Of a stretch of 64,000 nt of DNA, positions 63,174-64,000 are shown one piece after another. The DNA is from Seriola aureovittata (lineage: Eukaryota; Chordata; Actinopteri; Carangiformes; Carangidae). Made by a program: the position numbers and the translations under genes. The stretch spans positions 14,571,001 to 14,635,000 of the forward strand of contig NC_079376.1 in NCBI RefSeq assembly GCF_021018895.1. Direction: 5' to 3'. How positions within the stretch are numbered: the first letter of the stretch is position 1; each line of letters begins with the position of its first letter. The notes below the pieces were generated by a model. That model was not told where the DNA came from and did no database searches. It saw nothing but the letters and a program-made list of their open reading frames with translations.

Positions 63174-64000
63174 CTGTGGTGGGACTTTTTAAGGGAAAAC
63201 ACTGGGTCTTGTTCATTTAGAGTTCAAACTTATTTTCTAACAGTCAGCAAAAATCACCGTAGAACCCGAAACATTTCTGCATTATTCTTTTTTATTTAAC
63301 TAAATACATTTGCTAGACTTTTTGATTGTCTACAATACACCTATACTGTATGTTTTCTGTTAAACTTATGTGATTCTTGTGAGTTTAAACATTTTACACT
63401 AAAAAGATATAAGATATGTAATGGTAAGTTATAGCTCTTATTCCAGTGTGTCTGATGCTTAGTAAAATGGGCATATGATTGTGAGGGAAGTGGCTTACAG
63501 CTGTGGTTTAGAGTGATTAATGGACAAAAATGTTACTGTATTTCTCGAGAAAATTACAGACCTACAGAAACACCTATATTCAACTGTAGTAGTATGAAAG
63601 TTTCATGTTGGCACAGTCATGTGATCCTGCTGTTGTAAACTATAACTATAGTCAGCCCTTTCTTCTTTGCTATGGTGTGCAAACAAACAGGATTATGAAT
63701 ATGACAATAAGGAAAAAACGCTGAATCATCAGTAAGAAGAACCATTTTATTCACAGGTACTGTAAAAGTAAAACACAAGCTGCCGTATCATACATTTATA
63801 CATAGGGTTTGAAAGTCCTATACAAAAACAAAGATATTCGAAAATATGGGTTTTGATATGAAATATGACCTTACATATAATAATTTCTTGGAAAAAGGTC
63901 TTGGTTTGGTAATAGTTATTTAATTTATGAGCCTAACCCCACATTAGTGAAAACTGAAGTTATTGTAAAAAATTAGAATGGTAAAAATGGAGTAGAAATC
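63174..64000. other. Non-coding stretch, no gene seen
   Basis: Upstream of the probable minus-strand exon. AT-rich with no supported coding segment or repeat. It may be intron or promoter-proximal DNA. Confidence 0.5.

Noticed and set aside
1..64000. CRISPR arrays, operons, bacterial promoters, rRNA or intact tRNA genes
   Set aside because: Nothing of these kinds was seen. The repeat content, splice signals and gene spacing are vertebrate. The tRNA-like stretch at 31.6 kb is a diverged SINE head.

Overview
The window looks like non-coding DNA from a ray-finned fish, most likely a percomorph/acanthomorph teleost. It is AT-rich, has no dense arrangement of open reading frames, and carries CA/GT microsatellites and very long A/T homopolymers. 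Several interspersed repeats match families I know as typical of spiny-rayed fishes: a Kolobok-type DNA transposon, hAT-type MITEs, a repeat with a reading like 'agactggaaacagggg', and an L2-type 3' tail. Almost all short ORFs are chance openings. The layout suggests a gene desert or a very long intron.

The main feature is a nested transposon at about 5.5-9.9 kb. A 3.84-kb element (5727-9562) has matching terminal inverted repeats starting AGGGGAC and is flanked on both sides by TTAA. On the plus strand it holds remains of a THAP-domain transposase: a THAP zinc-finger exon, a short linker exon, and two exons from the C-terminus. The catalytic DDE core is missing. On the minus strand it holds a four-exon gene whose pieces read as the cysteine-rich C-terminal 'ballast' domain of P2X7 receptors. 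Both genes carry lesions. Their 3' coding ends overlap by 44 bp, tail to tail. The element seems to sit inside an older LTR-like sequence that has a TATA box, an AATAAA signal and possible 5-bp target duplications.

From 10 to 62 kb there is no convincing gene. This stretch has scattered repeats: a MITE-like repeat at 11.0 kb, a degenerate hAT-type copy at 16.1 kb, paired repeat ends at 20.1 and 21.1 kb, a tRNA-derived SINE-like stretch at 31.6 kb, two pieces of one fish repeat at 34.8 and 38.3 kb, a hAT MITE with a perfect 8-bp target duplication at 36.95-37.31 kb, hAT-like DNA at 43.3-44.2 kb, and an L2-like tail at 52.9 kb. Between them lie blocks with clustered homeodomain- or octamer-like sites that could be conserved regulatory elements. 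This cannot be proved without alignment.

At the right edge (62847-63173, minus strand) there is one likely genuine protein-coding exon. It has a consensus donor, an acceptor, an in-phase 109-codon reading and two N-glycosylation sequons. I do not recognise the gene. If it is real, its downstream introns or exons would run leftward into this window.
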